A stretch of DNA of 64,000 nt from Marinithermofilum abyssi (GTDB lineage Bacteria; Bacillota; Bacilli; Thermoactinomycetales; DSM-45169). The translations under genes and the position numbers were made by a program. Location of the stretch: NCBI RefSeq assembly GCF_014641195.1, contig NZ_BMHQ01000006.1:62001-126000 (forward strand). Reading direction: 5' to 3'. This document shows, piece after piece, positions 37,371-46,453 of the stretch. The notes below the pieces were generated by a model. That model made no database searches, was not told the DNA's origin, and saw only the letters and a program-made list of their open reading frames with translations. The first letter of the stretch is position 1, and each line of letters starts with the position of its first letter.

Positions 37371-37727
37371 TTATTTAGCTTCTCTGGGACGTATCACCCG
37401 GGAGCGAGTCGGTACAAACAAATCGACGAGACCGATGATCAATGCACCGATCAAGGCGCCGAAAATGGTTACCCGCATGCCGGGAACAAAAAACTGGGTC
37501 AAATACAACACAAATGCACTGACCAAAAAGCCGACGATGCCCCGGGCAAAAGGGGAAATATCCCGGCCGAACAGCGCTTCAATAATCCAACCGAGCACAG
37601 CGATTACCACGGCTGCCAACAGGGCGCTCCAAAAGCCGGCGACCTGAAACCCCGGGACCAATGCAGCCACAATCAAAATGACGACAGCTGCTACAATCAG
37701 ACGTACCAGATGACGAAAAATGGTCAT
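37371..37727 (-). CDS. YvlD-like four-helix membrane protein
   Basis: A 118-residue membrane protein with four hydrophobic helices, of the PF04020 family (YvlD; formerly called holin-like, role in the envelope stress response of B. subtilis). Segments such as WIIEALFGRDISPFARGIVG lie between helices two and three. AAAGGAGGG precedes ATG 37727, which I prefer over an in-frame start 20 codons upstream. Alone, convergent with the sleB-like gene. Confidence 0.85.
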   Translation of the reverse strand: MTIFRHLVRLIVAAVVILIVAALVPGFQVAGFWSALLAAVVIAVLGWIIEALFGRDISPFARGIVGFLVSAFVLYLTQFFVPGMRVTIFGALIGALIIGLVDLFVPTRSRVIRPREAK

Positions 37728-37809
37728 GGCAAACCCTCCTTTTTTCTTTTTAGTTTGTATGCTTTGCCGCGATGTTATTCCAGGCAACTCTCGTTTCAGC
37801 CTTTCATGG

Positions 37810-37815
37810 TATAAT
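37810..37815 (+). promoter_or_regulatory. mutS2 -10 element
   Basis: TATAAT with TG one base upstream (extended -10); no good -35. About 35 nt before the start codon. Confidence 0.45.
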
Positions 37816-37851
37816 ATGTGAGGATTGTTTGCGGAAAAAGGAGTGTCGTTG

Positions 37852-40218
37852 TTGGAGACACATATGCTGAAAACACTGGAGTATCCTCGAGTGATCCAAA
37901 TGCTGGAGGATCAGGCTTCCTCTGATTTGGGCAAAGGGGAAGTCCGTCGGCTGCAACCTGCCGATGATTGGATAAAAGTGAAGGAATTGCTGGATGAAAC
38001 GGCAGAGGGGATGGATTTGCTTCGTTTGAAGGGAGATCTGTCCCTGGAAGAGTTAAAAGACATTCACTCTGCTTTGCGACGTTCCGAAATCGGAGGAGTG
38101 CTGTCTGCAGGGGAATTATTGGATGTGGCTGCCACGATCCAAGCAGGCAAAAAAGTGAAACGCACAATGGAGAGCCTGAGTGAAGAAGAGGCAGAACTCC
38201 CTCTGTTGCGGGGGTTAAGCAGCCGCCTCCATGATTTTTCTTCTCTTAGAAAGGCGATTATTTCCGCGATTGACGAAGAAGGACGGGTAATGGATGAAGC
38301 CAGTCCCGAATTGGCTCGTATTCGCCGGAGCATCATGCAAATTCAGCAAAATGTTCGTGCTGCGCTGGAAAACATTTTACGGAGTCCCCATTATCAAAAA
38401 ATGTTGCAAGAGGGGATCATTACGCAGCGGAACGACCGGTATGTATTGCCCGTCAAGCAGGAATACCGGAGTGCATTTGGAGGTATTGTTCACGATCAGT
38501 CGGCCTCCGGACAGACCGTGTTTATTGAGCCGGCTTCCGTTGTAACGCAAAATAATCGGCTGCGGGAACTGGAAGCGACGGAAGCCAAAGAAGTGGAACG
38601 GATCTTGGCAGCATTGACGGAAAAGGTAAGGGAGGCAGCAGATGATTTAAGGGCGGACGCAGAGGTGCTGACCCAGTGGGACGTTATTTTGGCCAAAGCT
38701 CGTTTTGGACAGGTGGTGAAGGGAGTTTGTCCCAAGTTGAACCAAGAAAGGTTCGTCCATCTGAAACAAGCGCGCCATCCGTTGATTCCTGCAGAGGAAG
38801 CGGTGCCGATTGATGTGGAATTGGGGAAAGACTACCGAGCGATCGTGATCACCGGTCCCAATACCGGGGGAAAAACGGTTTCTCTTAAAACCATCGGTCT
38901 GCTGGCTCTGATGGCCCAGTCAGGAATGCCGATTCCTGCGGAAGAAGGGAGCAGTGTCCCTGTATTTTCCGGCGTATATGCGGATATCGGGGACGAACAG
39001 AGCATTGAGCAAAATTTGAGTACCTTTTCTGCTCACATGACTCATATTATTCGTATTCTACAAAAGATCGACGAGCGAAGCCTGGTGTTGCTGGATGAGC
39101 TGGGAGCAGGTACGGACCCGACTGAGGGAGCGGCATTGGCGGTTGCCATTTTGGAGTACTTGCTGGATCAGGGCTGTCGAATCGTGGCTACCACCCATTA
39201 TAATGAGCTGAAAGTGTTTGCCCATGCGCGGCCCGGCGTCATCAATGCTTCTGTGGAATTCAATGAAGAAACCCTGCAGCCGACCTATCGATTGCTGATC
39301 GGTGTACCAGGCCGGAGTAACGCGTTCAATATTGCATCCAAGTTGGGTCTGCCGCAACAAATTGTGGAACTGGCCAAAGGTCAGCTGTCCACCGAAGAAA
39401 GCCGACTGGAGGAGATGATCGGCTCCCTTGCATCGGATCGGAGGGCGGCTGAAGAGGAACGGCGGCGAGCGGAAGCCCTGCGAAAGGAAGCGGAAGCCCT
39501 TCATCGGGAGCTGGAAGGTAAGCTGGAGGCTTGGGACCAAGAGAAAAGCAAGATGCGGGAGGCAGCACGGCGGGAAGCGCGCACCATCGTGTCCCGTGCC
39601 CGTCGCGAAGCGGATGAAGTGCTGCGCCAGTTGCGTGAGTGGGCGAAGGAGCGGCAAGGCAGCATTAAAGAGCACCAACTGATCGAAGCAAAAAAACGGT
39701 TGGAAGACGCGGTTCCGGATATGGAACTGCCCCGTAAAACACCAAAAGACACCGCTCAATCTGCCCGCAAATTGCAGCCCGGAGATGAGGTGCTGGTAAA
39801 AACCATCGGTCAGAAGGGGCAGGTGGTAGAGGACTTTGGAAACGGCGAATATCAAGTGCAAATCGGCATGTTAAAGATGAAAGCCCGTCGCGAAGACTTG
39901 GAATGGAAGGCCTCACCTGCTGTTGAGAAAGCGGCTGCCACGGGAATCAGCTCTTTTTCCCGGTCCCAAAGCCATGTGAAGCCGGAGTTGGATCTTCGCG
40001 GGAAGATGGTGGATGAGGCTTTGGCAGAGATCGACAAGTATTTGGATGACGCTTTATTGGCAGGGTTTCACCAGGTATCCTTGATTCATGGGAAAGGAAC
40101 CGGTGCGCTGCGAAAGGGAGTTCACCGCTTTTTGGATCGCCACCAGTCCGTGAAAGAGTACCGTCTGGGCGGTCAGGGTGAAGGCGGCTCGGGAGTCACT
40201 GTTGTTTCACTGAAATAA
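37852..40218 (+). CDS. mutS2: Endonuclease MutS2
   Basis: A 788-residue MutS paralogue that binds branched DNA, limits recombination and, in B. subtilis, also acts on collided ribosomes. Core domain begins LKTLEYPRV; Walker A is TGPNTGGKTVSLKT (about residue 335), Walker B LVLLDELGAGTDPTEGAALA. A long charged coiled coil (about 515-635) leads to the C-terminal Smr nuclease domain, LDLRGKMVDEALAEID and SLIHGKGTGALRKGV. No ATG has a ribosome site; TTG 37852 lies 8 nt after AAAAAGGAG. ATG 37864 is the alternative. Confidence 0.95.
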   Translation: METHMLKTLEYPRVIQMLEDQASSDLGKGEVRRLQPADDWIKVKELLDETAEGMDLLRLKGDLSLEELKDIHSALRRSEIGGVLSAGELLDVAATIQAGKKVKRTMESLSEEEAELPLLRGLSSRLHDFSSLRKAIISAIDEEGRVMDEASPELARIRRSIMQIQQNVRAALENILRSPHYQKMLQEGIITQRNDRYVLPVKQEYRSAFGGIVHDQSASGQTVFIEPASVVTQNNRLRELEATEAKEVERILAALTEKVREAADDLRADAEVLTQWDVILAKARFGQVVKGVCPKLNQERFVHLKQARHPLIPAEEAVPIDVELGKDYRAIVITGPNTGGKTVSLKTIGLLALMAQSGMPIPAEEGSSVPVFSGVYADIGDEQSIEQNLSTFSAHMTHIIRILQKIDERSLVLLDELGAGTDPTEGAALAVAILEYLLDQGCRIVATTHYNELKVFAHARPGVINASVEFNEETLQPTYRLLIGVPGRSNAFNIASKLGLPQQIVELAKGQLSTEESRLEEMIGSLASDRRAAEEERRRAEALRKEAEALHRELEGKLEAWDQEKSKMREAARREARTIVSRARREADEVLRQLREWAKERQGSIKEHQLIEAKKRLEDAVPDMELPRKTPKDTAQSARKLQPGDEVLVKTIGQKGQVVEDFGNGEYQVQIGMLKMKARREDLEWKASPAVEKAAATGISSFSRSQSHVKPELDLRGKMVDEALAEIDKYLDDALLAGFHQVSLIHGKGTGALRKGVHRFLDRHQSVKEYRLGGQGEGGSGVTVVSLK

Positions 40219-40242
40219 GCATGCTGAAGGCGGAGGGTGAAT

Positions 40243-40332
40243 ATGCTGGCGCGATTGGCACTGATTTTGGCTTCCATTGCCTTGGTATTCTTTGTGATCG
40301 GCGGCATTTGGTTTTATTTTTACGCTACCTGA
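40243..40332 (+). CDS. Very small membrane protein (29 aa)
   Basis: ATG 40243 opens 29 codons: MLARLA, then one hydrophobic helix and FYFYAT. A GGCGGAGGGTGA ribosome site lies 4-10 nt upstream. It sits 24 nt after mutS2 and may be translated from the same transcript. No family recognised; support is only the ribosome site and clean helix. Confidence 0.4.
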   Translation: MLARLALILASIALVFFVIGGIWFYFYAT

Positions 40333-40438
40333 TCCACTCTGGTAAGGCATACTGCTTGGTTGTGACGAAAACAACAGCATAGAATGAGTGTAGAAAGATG
40401 GATCACCCAATCGATCCTGACAAACGGGAGGAGCCGGC

Positions 40439-41074
40439 ATGGCATTTTTACAGACGGCGGCGGGTACGGGTTTGTTGGTTTTTTTGGCGGGTATGCTTCT
40501 GGTGACAGAGAGTTTGGTGAAGGCCCGCGGGTTGGCAGCCTTTTTGGGGCTGAGCTCCCTCTCTCTGTATGTGTACACGCAGAGCAGCGGCTGGGATTGG
40601 TGGATGATGGGTTTGTTGCTGGGAGGTTTGGTCCTGGTCATTTTAGATGGAAAGCTGATCCAGGATGGAACAATGGCAGGATTGGGATTGCTGTTGATAC
40701 TGGTGGCGCTGGTTATGCCCACCGGAAATTGGTTAACGGGCACGTTGGTCGGTTTGATGTGGGTATTGGGAATTGTAGTCGGATTCTTCTCCTTAAAAAT
40801 ACTGCCCCGGCGGGAGATCTGGGACAAGTTGGTGTTGAAAAGCAGTTTTTCTAAAGAAACGGGGTACAGCTCCATCAACGAAGAATATCGGGAATTGGAA
40901 GGGAAGGAGGGGATTGCCGTCACCGATATGCGTCCTTCCGGTACAGTGGAAATCGGCGGGAAGCGTTACAGTGCGATCAGCAACGGAACCTGGGTGGAAG
41001 CAGGATCCTCCGTTCACGTCATTTCCGTGAATGGTACCCGAATGATGGTGGAAAAAACAAAACAGTCCTCATAA
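40439..41074 (+). CDS. NfeD family membrane protein
   Basis: A 211-residue protein of the NfeD/YuaF-like family. Four to five hydrophobic helices (about 5-120) are followed by a soluble OB-fold domain (from about 150: LEGKEGIAVTDMRPSGTVEI ... GTWVEAGSSVHVI). Family members associate with flotillin-like proteins or a membrane serine protease; neither gene is next to it here. GGGAGGAG precedes ATG 40439. Terminator follows. Confidence 0.88.
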   Translation: MAFLQTAAGTGLLVFLAGMLLVTESLVKARGLAAFLGLSSLSLYVYTQSSGWDWWMMGLLLGGLVLVILDGKLIQDGTMAGLGLLLILVALVMPTGNWLTGTLVGLMWVLGIVVGFFSLKILPRREIWDKLVLKSSFSKETGYSSINEEYRELEGKEGIAVTDMRPSGTVEIGGKRYSAISNGTWVEAGSSVHVISVNGTRMMVEKTKQSS

Positions 41075-41085
41075 AGGAGAGTAGA

Positions 41086-41120
41086 AAAACACCGGGGCAA
41101 CATAATACACCCGGTGTTTT
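41086..41120. terminator. Bidirectional terminator
   Basis: AAAACACCGGG / CCCGGTGTTTT stem between convergent nfeD and protease genes. Confidence 0.85.
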
Positions 41121-41151
41121 GCAATGCAAGAAAAGTTGTCACGTTCCATTT

Positions 41152-42327
41152 TCAGTACCGAACGGCATCTTCTGCGTTAAGTAGCCCGTGGGACCAATAA
41201 ACTCCGGTCCCGGCGACGGTGGTATCCGATGTACTTTCGATCGCTTTGCGGATTTCATCATTGTCACGTCCCTGTGCCGCCAGAAGAGCGGCAACACCCG
41301 CTACATGGGGAGCAGCCATGGACGTACCCGATTCACTTTTGTATTTGCCGTTCAAGTAGGTGGAAGTGATGTCCGTTCCCGGAGCCGCTATATCCACCCA
41401 GCTGCCGTAATTGGAAAAGCTGGCTTTGTCGTTGTTTTCATCGGTGGCCCCCACAGCGATCGCTTTCTCATAATAAGCGGGATAGCTGGGGTCGGAAGAA
41501 CCGTTGTTTCCTGCGGCAGCCACTACGACCGAACCCTTGTCCCATGCGTAGTTTACTGCGTTTTTCAGAGTGGAGGATCCGGAGGAAGCACCTAGGCTCA
41601 GGCTGATCACTTGAGAGCCGTGATCTGCTGCCTGCATGATTCCTTCAGCTACATCAGATAACTTGCCGCTGCCGTTTTGGTCCAAGACCGGCACTGCGTA
41701 AATCGAAGCATTGGGGGCCATACCGGCAACACCTGCATGATTGTTGGTTTCAGCGGCAGCTACACCTGCGCAATGGGTTCCATGGCCGTTTTCATCCATC
41801 GGATCCCAGTCGTCTTCGATGTAGTCATACCCTTTTTCCACCTTATCATCCAGGTCAGGGTGGCGATAATCCACACCCGTGTCTACGATGGCGATGCTGA
41901 CATCCTTGCTGCTGCGGGTGACATCCCATGCCTTGGGAGCATCGATCTGGGGCAGCGACCACTGTTCTGTGTAGTTGGAGTCATCCGGGGTCCAATAAGC
42001 ATGTACATAGTAGTTCGGTTCAGCAAACTCTACCAGCGGATTGTTCCGGTATTCCTTCAACACTTCGGGTAACAGTTTCTCGTCCACACGAACGACGTCA
42101 AAGCCCAGTTTGGTATTGCGGCTGAGCAGCTCGGAGCCGAGGGTGTTATGTAATGCAGTTACCACCTTATCGACAATACCAGGTTTGAACTTAACGATGA
42201 TTTCCCCGGGTGCGTGTGCCTGCTTAATGGAAGCAGGGGGGGTGGATTGCGCACCGGAAACAGAAGACACCACGACGGCAACCGCCAGTACAACAGTTCC
42301 TATTGCTGTAAGCCAACGTTTTTTCAT
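41152..42327 (-). CDS. Secreted subtilisin-like serine protease 1
   Basis: A 391-residue S8 protease resembling thermitase/subtilisins. Signal peptide about 1-27; an inhibitor-type propeptide follows (GEIIVKFKPGIVDKVV ... VEFAEPNYYV); the mature domain has the catalytic triad Asp in AIVDTGVDYRHPD, His in ENGHGTHCAG, Ser in SGTSMAAPH, and the oxyanion Asn in AAAGNNGS. AAAAGGAGGG is 7 nt before ATG 42327; the further ATG has no spacing. It ends ...NAEDAVRY, like its tandem paralogue upstream. Confidence 0.96.
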   Translation of the reverse strand: MKKRWLTAIGTVVLAVAVVVSSVSGAQSTPPASIKQAHAPGEIIVKFKPGIVDKVVTALHNTLGSELLSRNTKLGFDVVRVDEKLLPEVLKEYRNNPLVEFAEPNYYVHAYWTPDDSNYTEQWSLPQIDAPKAWDVTRSSKDVSIAIVDTGVDYRHPDLDDKVEKGYDYIEDDWDPMDENGHGTHCAGVAAAETNNHAGVAGMAPNASIYAVPVLDQNGSGKLSDVAEGIMQAADHGSQVISLSLGASSGSSTLKNAVNYAWDKGSVVVAAAGNNGSSDPSYPAYYEKAIAVGATDENNDKASFSNYGSWVDIAAPGTDITSTYLNGKYKSESGTSMAAPHVAGVAALLAAQGRDNDEIRKAIESTSDTTVAGTGVYWSHGLLNAEDAVRY

Positions 42328-42490
42328 GTGCATCCCTCCTTTTCCCATACCGCTTATAAAGCAATTTTACATCAACTTGCATCACCGTTCTACATCCTTT
42401 GTGTAAAAATCACCTAGGCTGCCGTGTTGGTCGGTTTCTGTCTATTGAAACGGATAAACACGAAGGAAGGTTGCATCATGACAGCGAAAT

Positions 42491-42521
42491 GCCCGCCGCG
42501 GTTGCTTCGCAGCGGGCTTTT
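42491..42521. terminator. Hairpin between the two protease genes
   Basis: GCCCGC / GCGGGC hairpin with GCGG-rich loop; T-run is on the plus strand, weaker on the minus, so efficiency for protease 2 is uncertain. Confidence 0.5.
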
Positions 42522-42562
42522 GATTGCCCGATCCATTCGGATTTTTAAGAGGGATGTTGGTA

Positions 42563-43726
42563 TCAGTAACGAACGGCATCGTAGGCATTAATACGGCCGA
42601 AACGCCAGTAAGTACCAGTACCGGGAGTGGCATCCGCCGTGTTTTCAATGGCTGCCCGGATGTTGCTGTTGCTCCGTCCTTGGGAAGCGAGCAGACCTGC
42701 CAAGCCGGCTACATGAGGAGTGGCCATGGAGGTGCCGGACAGGGTCGCATAGGTATTGGTCGGATAGGTGGAGTAGATGCTGGATCCCGGAGCGGCTACA
42801 TCCACCCAGGTGCCCCAGTTGGAAAAGTAGGACTTGTTATCGGAAGAATCAGTGGATCCCACCGCAATGGCGTTGCTGTAGTAAGCGGGATAATTGGGAG
42901 CACTGGTGCCGCTGTTGCCTGCAGCCGCCACTACGACAGCACCTTTATTCCAAGCATAGTTAACGGCATTTTGCAGGTAAGAGGCACCAGTGGTAGCACC
43001 CAGGCTCAGGCTGATGACTTTGGAGTTATTGTCGGCGGCATGGGTAATACCGTCGGCAACGTCCGTCAGGGTGCCGCTGCCGTTGTTATCCAGCACACGC
43101 ACGGCATAGATGGAAGCGTTGGGAGCCATGCCTGCGATCCCCGTCGAGTTGTTGGTCACAGCCGCCGCGATCCCGGCGCAGTGAGTTCCGTGTCCGTTGC
43201 CATCCATCGGATCCCAATCGTTGTTGACAAAATCATACCCTTTGATCACTTTTCCGGACAGGTCCGGATGGTTGTACTGAACACCAGTATCCACAATGGC
43301 AATCCGGACGCTGCTGCTGCCCCGGGTGATATCCCATGCTGCCGGAGCCTGCACTTTTTGCGGACCGTACTGTTGGCTGGAGAATGCCGGGTCGTTGGGA
43401 GTCCAGTTGGCTTTCACGATGTAGTTCGGTTCGGCATATTCCACATGGGGATTGTTGCGGTAAGCTTTCATTGCTTCCTGAACAGACTGATCTTTCAGCT
43501 TAATCACTTCAAAGCCGAGATCGCTGTTGCGGGAAACCACTTTGGCATTTTCCTGGCTGTGCAGCGACGACTTGGCTGTTGTGGATGTATCCGATTTAAA
43601 CTTAACGACTAATTCATCGGGAACATATTTGGCTGACGGCTGAGCCGCATCCGCCATCGGAGCCATCGGTACCACCAGTGTGACGACCAACAACAACGCA
43701 GCAAACAAAACCCACAAACGCTTCAC
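42563..43726 (-). CDS. Secreted subtilisin-like serine protease 2
   Basis: A 387-residue S8 protease, paralogue of the one 236 nt downstream. Signal peptide about 1-27 (ends ADAAQPSA), propeptide (YVPDELVVKFKSDTSTTA), then Asp in AIVDTGVQYNHPD, His in GNGHGTHCAG, Asn in AAAGNSGT and Ser in SGTSMATPH. Starts at GTG 43726 after GGAGGGATG. The shared C-terminal ending (NAYDAVRY) and equal length point to a gene duplication. It has its own upstream region, so the genes may be separately expressed. Confidence 0.96.
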   Translation of the reverse strand: MKRLWVLFAALLLVVTLVVPMAPMADAAQPSAKYVPDELVVKFKSDTSTTAKSSLHSQENAKVVSRNSDLGFEVIKLKDQSVQEAMKAYRNNPHVEYAEPNYIVKANWTPNDPAFSSQQYGPQKVQAPAAWDITRGSSSVRIAIVDTGVQYNHPDLSGKVIKGYDFVNNDWDPMDGNGHGTHCAGIAAAVTNNSTGIAGMAPNASIYAVRVLDNNGSGTLTDVADGITHAADNNSKVISLSLGATTGASYLQNAVNYAWNKGAVVVAAAGNSGTSAPNYPAYYSNAIAVGSTDSSDNKSYFSNWGTWVDVAAPGSSIYSTYPTNTYATLSGTSMATPHVAGLAGLLASQGRSNSNIRAAIENTADATPGTGTYWRFGRINAYDAVRY

Positions 43727-44377
43727 TCAACATCCCTCCTAAAATGAACTCGTTACAAATATTCGCTGTCACAGTGGACATTCCTGCCTTTTTTCATGAA
43801 AATTTTAATAATTAAAATGAAAAATGTATGGCAAACCGGTTGGATATCCTGCAAGTCTTATTGACTATGTTTTGAAATTAATCATTAAATCGAGGATGTT
43901 AAATAACTCTGTTTAATCAATAAAGTGGGTTATATTGGTATTGAGCGGCAGTAATGACGGGCGGGTATCGAGGAGTTCTTGGTTTTAGGGCTCATGATCA
44001 CGACGGATGAATATGTTTAATATTTTATCATACAAATCAAACATTTTTGTAAGTGAAAAAACCTCCACCATGGGTGAAGGCCGTACATCCCGCTATTTTC
44101 GCCCCCGGATCGTGATCTTGACGGGAGTCGCGGGTGTGGACGTCGGAGACGATTTTGGAGCCGAAAGAGCTTCTTTTTCCTCTCGGAAAAGGTGATACAT
44201 CACTAGCCATTCGGGTTGGATGAATCCCATGGCCAATGGGGGGTATAGAGAAAAGCGGGGGTATCGAATATCTTTACTGAGTGACTTTGAAAGTATGGAG
44301 AACCCTCCTATTTTTCTAACCCAACCATTTGTAATGTATGGTGAAGGCTGTTGGCTCATGTCACTGCCTGTGGACAG
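43727..44377. other. AT-rich intergenic region, possible short minus-strand frame
   Basis: Upstream region of protease 2. Very AT-rich from 43740 to 44060, presumably holding its promoter, which I could not pin down. A minus-strand frame from 44359 to 44093 would encode 88 residues (Ser/Pro/Thr-rich tail ending KITIRGRK), but it has no ribosome site and I treat it as doubtful. Confidence 0.35.
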
Positions 44378-44420
44378 GAAAAAAAACAAGCCCTTCCACT
44401 TTGTAAAAGGGAGGGCTCGT
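44378..44420 (-). terminator. Terminator of the RsmF-like gene
   Basis: On the minus strand GAGCCCTCCC...GGAAGGGCTTG followed by T8. Confidence 0.8.
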
Positions 44421-44433
44421 TCTTAGGCTGAAT

Positions 44434-45822
44434 CTAACGGAAAAAGTTTTCGTCCCAACGCAGCCATTTGGGATAGTGGTTTTTTAACAGACCGCCGGAT
44501 ACTTTGCCCCAGCCCAATGAGAAACCGTTGACGGTTACCAATGTCCATCCTTTCGCCAAGTTGACGGGGATGGCTTCTCCTTGCAGATAGCGGTATAGAT
44601 CAGGGTCTTCCACTTCAAAATTCAACGAGCGTTGCACTTCCTCCGGGGATAGGGCGAGGGCCCAGGCATGTGAGGGGATAAAGTGCTTTCCTTTTAGCTG
44701 CCCCAGATAAAAGCCCGGACGTTCCACTTTGATGCCCTTCACCGGCGGGAGCTCGTCCAGCATGCGGTACAGGTGATTGCCGAACAAGGTCCACTGTTCG
44801 TGGTCAGGCGGGCTGGTTAAAGTTTCTTTGATAAACGCTCGATAGGCTTGTACAGCTTGGTTGTGAACGGGAGGCAGTTTTCCGGCCCGTTGTTTGGTTC
44901 CCTCAGGACCGCCGATTTTTTTCAAAACTGCGACGAAGTGACCTTCTCCACGCAAATGATGCGGCCATAAACGGGCGGCCTTTGATAGATCGGAGGGGGC
45001 ATCTGCCCACTCCGGGCGCGCGGGTTGATAGTGTTCTGCCCCGGGGACGTTCTGGACTTCAAATTCGGGATGCTGTTTCAGAAAGCGGGACAAGACTCCC
45101 TCGTTTTCCGAGGGATTAAAGGTGCAGGTCGAATAGGTTAAGATGCCGCCGGGCCGAAGCATGGGGGCGGCGGCATCCAATATTTCCAACTGAAGATCGG
45201 CGCACTGGTCGGTGGCCTTCGGGCTCCACCGTTCACAGGACTCCGGATCTTTCCGGAACATGCCTTCTCCCGAGCAAGGGGCATCAATCAGGATGCGGTC
45301 AAAGAAACCGGCAAAGCGATCCTTCAAATGGCGTGGATCTTCCCCCAGCACCACGGCGTTGGGGACGCCGCATCGCTCCAGGTTTTCCACCAGAGCCTTT
45401 CGGCGTTGGGGGCTGATTTCGTTGGAAACCAGCAAACCCCGTCCTTGCAGTTTGGCAGCAATTTGCGTCGACTTCCCGCCGGGAGCGGCGCACAGATCCA
45501 ATACCTTTTCACCGGGCAGGGGAGCCAAAGCTTCCACCGGTGCCATGGCGCTGGGATCCTGGATATAATAAAGGCCCGCGGCGTGGAAAACATGTTTTCC
45601 AGGCCGGTCCCGGTGGTGATCGTAAAAATATCCGGTTTCACACCAAGGGATCGGCTCCAGGTGAAAGGGAAGAAGCGCTGCTCCCTCGGCTGCAGGCACT
45701 TTCAGGGTATTGATCCGGAGACCTCGTGCGGGCGTTTCCCGGTAGGTCCGGATAAAGTCGGTATATTCCGTTCCAAGCAGCTTCTCCATCTGCTCGAGAT
45801 ATTCGGAAGGAAGATGGTTCAC
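44434..45822 (-). CDS. RsmF-like rRNA (cytosine-C5) methyltransferase
   Basis: A 462-residue NOL1/NOP2/Sun-family enzyme that makes 5-methylcytosine in rRNA. The SAM pocket shows LDLCAAPGGKSTQIA, the two conserved cysteines lie in IDAPCSGEGMFRK and YSTCTFNPSENE. The C-terminal PUA-like extension from about residue 320 fits the RsmF/YebU subgroup. I place the start at GTG 45822, 7 nt after GAGGAGG; ATG 45849 in frame has no ribosome site. Monocistronic. Confidence 0.92.
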   Translation of the reverse strand: MNHLPSEYLEQMEKLLGTEYTDFIRTYRETPARGLRINTLKVPAAEGAALLPFHLEPIPWCETGYFYDHHRDRPGKHVFHAAGLYYIQDPSAMAPVEALAPLPGEKVLDLCAAPGGKSTQIAAKLQGRGLLVSNEISPQRRKALVENLERCGVPNAVVLGEDPRHLKDRFAGFFDRILIDAPCSGEGMFRKDPESCERWSPKATDQCADLQLEILDAAAPMLRPGGILTYSTCTFNPSENEGVLSRFLKQHPEFEVQNVPGAEHYQPARPEWADAPSDLSKAARLWPHHLRGEGHFVAVLKKIGGPEGTKQRAGKLPPVHNQAVQAYRAFIKETLTSPPDHEQWTLFGNHLYRMLDELPPVKGIKVERPGFYLGQLKGKHFIPSHAWALALSPEEVQRSLNFEVEDPDLYRYLQGEAIPVNLAKGWTLVTVNGFSLGWGKVSGGLLKNHYPKWLRWDENFFR

Positions 45823-45974
45823 CGAAAATCCTCCTCGTTCGTTTTCCATATCCCATTATTGTAGCAGAACTTCCTCGGGAAAGGAAAAAAGGAAAAATGG
45901 GGGTACATGGCACTGGTCAGGGGGTATTATAATAAGTAGACATACTCAATACTTGTTCATAGAGGTGATTATCC

Positions 45975-46223
45975 ATGGAGAAGACCTACAAAGTCAGCAT
46001 TGAATTTTGCATGAAATGAAACTACGCCCCTTATGCCGCCCGTGTGGCGGAAGAATTGTTCTCGGAGTTTCGCCATCAAATCGAAGAGATGCGTCTCATT
46101 CCCTCCGGGGGAGGCGTATTTGAAGTGGAAGTGGACGGTCAATTGATTTTCTCCAAAAAGAAGCTGGAGCGTCATGCCGAAGAAGGGGAAGTCGTCCGCC
46201 TGATGAAAGAAGCCGTTCAGTAA
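45975..46223 (+). CDS. SelW/Rdx-type selenoprotein with in-frame UGA
   Basis: The frame from ATG 45975 to TAA 46221 is interrupted only by TGA at 46017-46019. Read as selenocysteine it gives 82 residues beginning YKVSIEFCMKUNYAPYAA, exactly the CxxU redox motif of the SelT/SelW/SelH (Rdx) thioredoxin-like family. The family pattern continues with EELFSEF and SGGGVFEVEVDGQLIFSKK. A hairpin suited to a bacterial SECIS follows the UGA (see next entry). AGAGGTGA precedes the start. The product is a small cytoplasmic redox protein of unknown partner. A longer open frame on the opposite strand is a decoy. The alternative is a nonsense-mutated CxxC gene. Confidence 0.85.
46017..46053 (+). promoter_or_regulatory. 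Candidate SECIS element and Sec codon
   Basis: UGA at 46017; 18 nt later CCGCC (46036-46040) pairs with GGCGG (46046-46050), loop CGTGT holding the G-U expected in bacterial SECIS loops; CTT (46030-46032) pairs with AAG (46051-46053), leaving a three-base bulge. Distance and shape fit SelB-binding hairpins. Confidence 0.7.
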
Positions 46224-46250
46224 ATAAGGGCTGCCGGAAACGGGAAGTGA

Positions 46251-46287
46251 GGCTGCTGACAAAGAAAGAAGGTCAGCAGCCTTTTTT
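46251..46287 (+). terminator. Terminator of the selenoprotein gene
   Basis: GGCTGCTGAC / GTCAGCAGCC perfect stem followed by T6. It shows that the short gene is a real transcription unit. Confidence 0.9.
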
Positions 46288-46453
46288 GTTGAAGTAGTAG
46301 AAAAGGCTTCAACAAGAGGACGGATCGCCTGTTTGAAACCAACCCCAACGCCAGGTACGGGAAGAAAGTGTCCTGTTGGTTAAGTTTGTCCAGCCGAGAT
46401 CATTCATTGCCGACAAATATCTAAAGCTGTTTCATGGAGTCATGCAATAGGTT

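Noticed and set aside
44093-44359. 88-codon minus-strand frame upstream of protease 2
   Set aside because: No ribosome site or recognised family; kept only as a doubtful note.
46017-46019. UGA as a plain nonsense mutation of a CxxC Rdx gene
   Set aside because: It cannot be excluded, but the exact redox position, the hairpin and the otherwise intact gene favour selenocysteine.
45969-46262. 97-codon minus-strand frame over the selenoprotein gene
   Set aside because: It covers the terminator stem of the plus-strand gene, has no ribosome site and resembles no family.
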